Shown in pieces: positions 62,901-64,000 of a DNA stretch of 64,000 nucleotides. Within the stretch, counting starts at the first letter, position 1. Each line of letters begins with the position of its first letter. Source of the DNA: Heliocidaris erythrogramma. Taxonomy: Eukaryota; Echinodermata; Echinoidea; Camarodonta; Echinometridae. The DNA lies in contig CM046853.1 in the NCBI GenBank assembly GCA_025617745.1, forward strand, positions 10,618,974-10,682,973. The letters run 5' to 3'. The translations under genes and the position numbers were made by a program. The notes beneath the pieces are model-generated. The model ran no database searches, was not told the DNA's origin, and was given only the letters and a program-made list of their open reading frames with translations.

Positions 62901-63951
62901 AGATAAAATCATTGCAGATTAATTTTTTTCACTCAACTGCAAATATTGCAATGCATCTTATGTAATATTCTATAGGTAAATCCACAAAGCTCTCAGGGCA
63001 AAGCATTTAATGTACAGTCAGGAAGAACTTCCAAATTTCAATAAAAAGCAAACTCAACAAACTCAGCAAACAAAATTGACAGAATAAGTATAATGGGTTA
63101 CAAATCATAAGTATATTTCATCGACAGTAGGGTATTATATTCTCTAGTTTGCTTATCCTACCTTTCTGAAATGAAGATAAGTCCCAGATGCTACTGGTCC
63201 ACAAGATTCTGAGGTCATTGCACCAGTGATCTTTGACCAGTGACCATGTCCACTGACAGGCTGATCTGAGAATGTATCACGTAGGGATTGAGGGAGGCGT
63301 ACAGATGGTCGCTGGCAAGAAGGACCAATCCATCCCTGATCACATCTGTAAGCAAAAAAAATATATAATCAAATCTCTAAATCATATCACTAGATAAACC
63401 TGTAACTCTGATTTCATATTGATAATTCTTTGGAACTTCATATACATCATATTCATGAAAGATCTTATATTATTTGATAATTCTTTTTATTAATTTCCTC
63501 ACCTTTCACATACTTGAATAGGTTCATACATACAAATAGGATTGTATATTTCTCATATACATGCATACCAGAGCACCAACATGGCTTTAAAGCAAAGATC
63601 CATCTTCTGATTTAATCTGTTGCATAAAATTTTATTTTGGTATAACACAAATTTTCAACAGAATGTAACCTGAGTAATCTTGGGCATAATAGTATCCAAC
63701 AGATTAACTACCGGGCTGCATGTAGTTGTCTTTAAAATGGTAGATATTTCAGATGGAATAAAACCTGACAGCCTACATCAAAATTGAAAAGAAATGGCTT
63801 TGTCTCTTACATGCATATTCCAGAACTGCACTGGCCATGACCATTGCACATGTCACTGCATCCTGCTCCTATATACACATTACTTAGAGCCCACTCATGA
63901 CCTGGGTCAAAGCCAGGTGGCTGGCTCCATCGGAAACGGGTACTCTTGGAT
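52053..63951 (-). CDS. RELN: Reelin, last 15 exons (5' part outside window)
   Basis: Minus-strand exons, 5' to 3': 63951-63811, 63345-63162, 62653-62460, 62038-61672, 61252-61038, 60332-60137, 58875-58685, 58388-58282, 57567-57394, 56653-56433, 56078-55840, 54141-53975, 53652-53433, 52973-52674, 52101-52053. All phases join, giving about 987 aa ending in TAA. Three six-Cys EGF modules are present ([11 protein letters not shown]..., [11 protein letters not shown]..., [11 protein letters not shown]...), each between reelin half-repeats with signature strings such as [33 protein letters not shown] and [11 protein letters not shown]. This matches vertebrate reelin repeats 6 (from its EGF) to 8 plus the C-terminal region, which here is a short basic [16 protein letters not shown]. 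Reelin is a secreted extracellular-matrix glycoprotein acting through LDL-receptor-family proteins in vertebrates. The exon ending at 56433 uses a GC donor (AAG|GCAAGT). The gene is incomplete only because the window ends. Confidence 0.95.
53262..53342. repeat. Short hairpin MITE in a reelin intron
   Basis: TTCTTTGCTATAATGGT (53262-53278) and ACCATTATAGCAAAGAA (53326-53342) are perfect 17-bp inverted repeats around 47 bp. Confidence 0.75.
54398..54446 (-). ncRNA. Hammerhead-ribozyme-like motif, 3' terminal unit of the Penelope-like element
   Basis: On the coding (minus) strand: ACCTGCGTGATAAC, CTGATGAG, TGCAGGT, CGAAA, AGCTTC, GTTATCATG. It has the hammerhead core and a nine-position helix I identical to the copy at 43072-43120. 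It is sense-oriented at the 3' end of the element RNA. Confidence 0.6.
55606..55654 (+). ncRNA. Hammerhead-ribozyme-like motif, 5' terminal unit of the Penelope-like element
   Basis: The same core and helix I as at 54398-54446 but on the opposite strand, because the terminal units are inverted. It would therefore be formed only in antisense transcripts of the element. Confidence 0.55.
56790..56970. repeat. GAT/GATGAT microsatellite
   Basis: About 180 bp of mostly GAT repeats with interruptions in a reelin intron, directly before the SINE at 57009. Confidence 0.85.
57009..57356 (+). mobile_element. tRNA-derived SINE in a reelin intron
   Basis: A box TGGATCAGTGG (57019-57029), B box GGTTCGAATCC (57063-57073), a body with TTTGGCAAGACGTTAATCTA and CACCCAGGTGTTAAATGGGT, and a tail region with GGCGCTATATAAAAGCGGAA and TATTAT. 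The body homology with 39636-39927 shows one SINE family with different tRNA-like heads or diverged copies. Confidence 0.85.
57775..57985. mobile_element. piggyBac-like MITE in a reelin intron
   Basis: Ends CCCCTACCATGCC and GGCATGGAAGGGG, with TTAA outside both (57771-57774 and 57986-57989). The interior (reverse orientation) matches the element at 32139-32403, including GAACATTTTGTTAAG and CTTCCTCATACAGAAACCTG-like words. Confidence 0.8.
59214..60105. mobile_element. Inverted-end element with about 155-bp tandem units
   Basis: The ends carry GCTCATCCGGC (59220) and GCCGGATGAGC (60089-60099). Inside, a unit containing GACAAAATTTCAAAATTC and AAGTTCAATGAACCTCATGA is repeated, with starts at about 59308, 59463, 59621 and 59774 (periods 155, 158, 153). 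A short GGACGGACGACGGACGACGG tract lies at about 60031. It is non-coding, in the longest reelin intron of the window. Confidence 0.75.
60671..60885. mobile_element. Short copy of the repeat family at 20205-21056
   Basis: It starts TTCAAACAAGATGAATGCGA and ends GGTGGGCGGAGGCATAAAAA like the larger copy. CGACCTTTGACCT (60741-60753) differs by one base from the direct repeat TGACCTTTGACCT. It has fewer internal units. Confidence 0.75.
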
Positions 63952-64000
63952 CTGAAAACAATAAACAATCAAAACAGAGATTAAGTTAGTAAATATATTA

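Overview
This is a stretch of animal nuclear genome: AT-rich, with long introns, GT-AG exons, and dense DNA transposons, LINEs, SINEs and microsatellites. The protein families (cathepsin C, ARL8, reelin) and the style of the repeats (TTAA-flanked MITEs, tRNA-headed SINEs, Penelope-like and Kolobok-like elements) point to an invertebrate deuterostome. A sea urchin or other echinoderm is my best guess, from general familiarity with such repeats and not from any search.

Four protein loci can be supported by reading exons across splice sites. (1) 10525-12323 (+): a two-exon secreted protein with a signal peptide, an Asp/Glu/His-rich segment, a very long Gly-rich segment and one C-terminal Kazal domain. 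(2) 31034-25208 (-): a complete six-exon cathepsin C (dipeptidyl peptidase I) of 463 aa. It is followed downstream by a second copy of only its last two, catalytic, exons (21548-21301 and 20012-19501), with identical exon lengths and splice phases. (3) 31674-46213 (+): a complete six-exon ARL8 small GTPase of 187 aa, head-to-head with cathepsin C across about 640 bp. (4) 63951-52053 (-): the last 15 exons of reelin, from the EGF of the repeat matching vertebrate repeat 6 to the C-terminal tail. It lies tail-to-tail with ARL8, and its 5' part is beyond the window.

Layout: 1-10.4 kb is a transposon graveyard: a LINE with a hAT MITE inside it, then a 1.3-kb inverted-repeat element holding a tRNA-like fold-back insert. 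10.5-12.3 kb is the Gly-rich/Kazal gene. 12.3-19.5 kb has MITEs, simple repeats and a higher-order tandem satellite. 19.5-31.0 kb is the cathepsin C locus. 31.7-49.1 kb is ARL8; its 8.75-kb first intron holds a LINE split by a Kolobok-like element, which is itself split by a third element. 52-64 kb is reelin, whose introns carry a Penelope-like element, a SINE, MITEs and tandem-repeat elements.

Most notable points: the duplicated, phase-matched catalytic cassette of cathepsin C; two lysosomal genes (cathepsin C and ARL8) sharing one intergenic promoter region with a near-CLEAR motif; two Penelope-like copies with 12-bp target duplications whose inverted ends contain hammerhead-ribozyme cores; the LINE/Kolobok/third-element nest; and the acidic/Gly-rich/Kazal secreted protein. 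No bacterial-type operon, CRISPR array, rRNA or convincing functional tRNA was seen.
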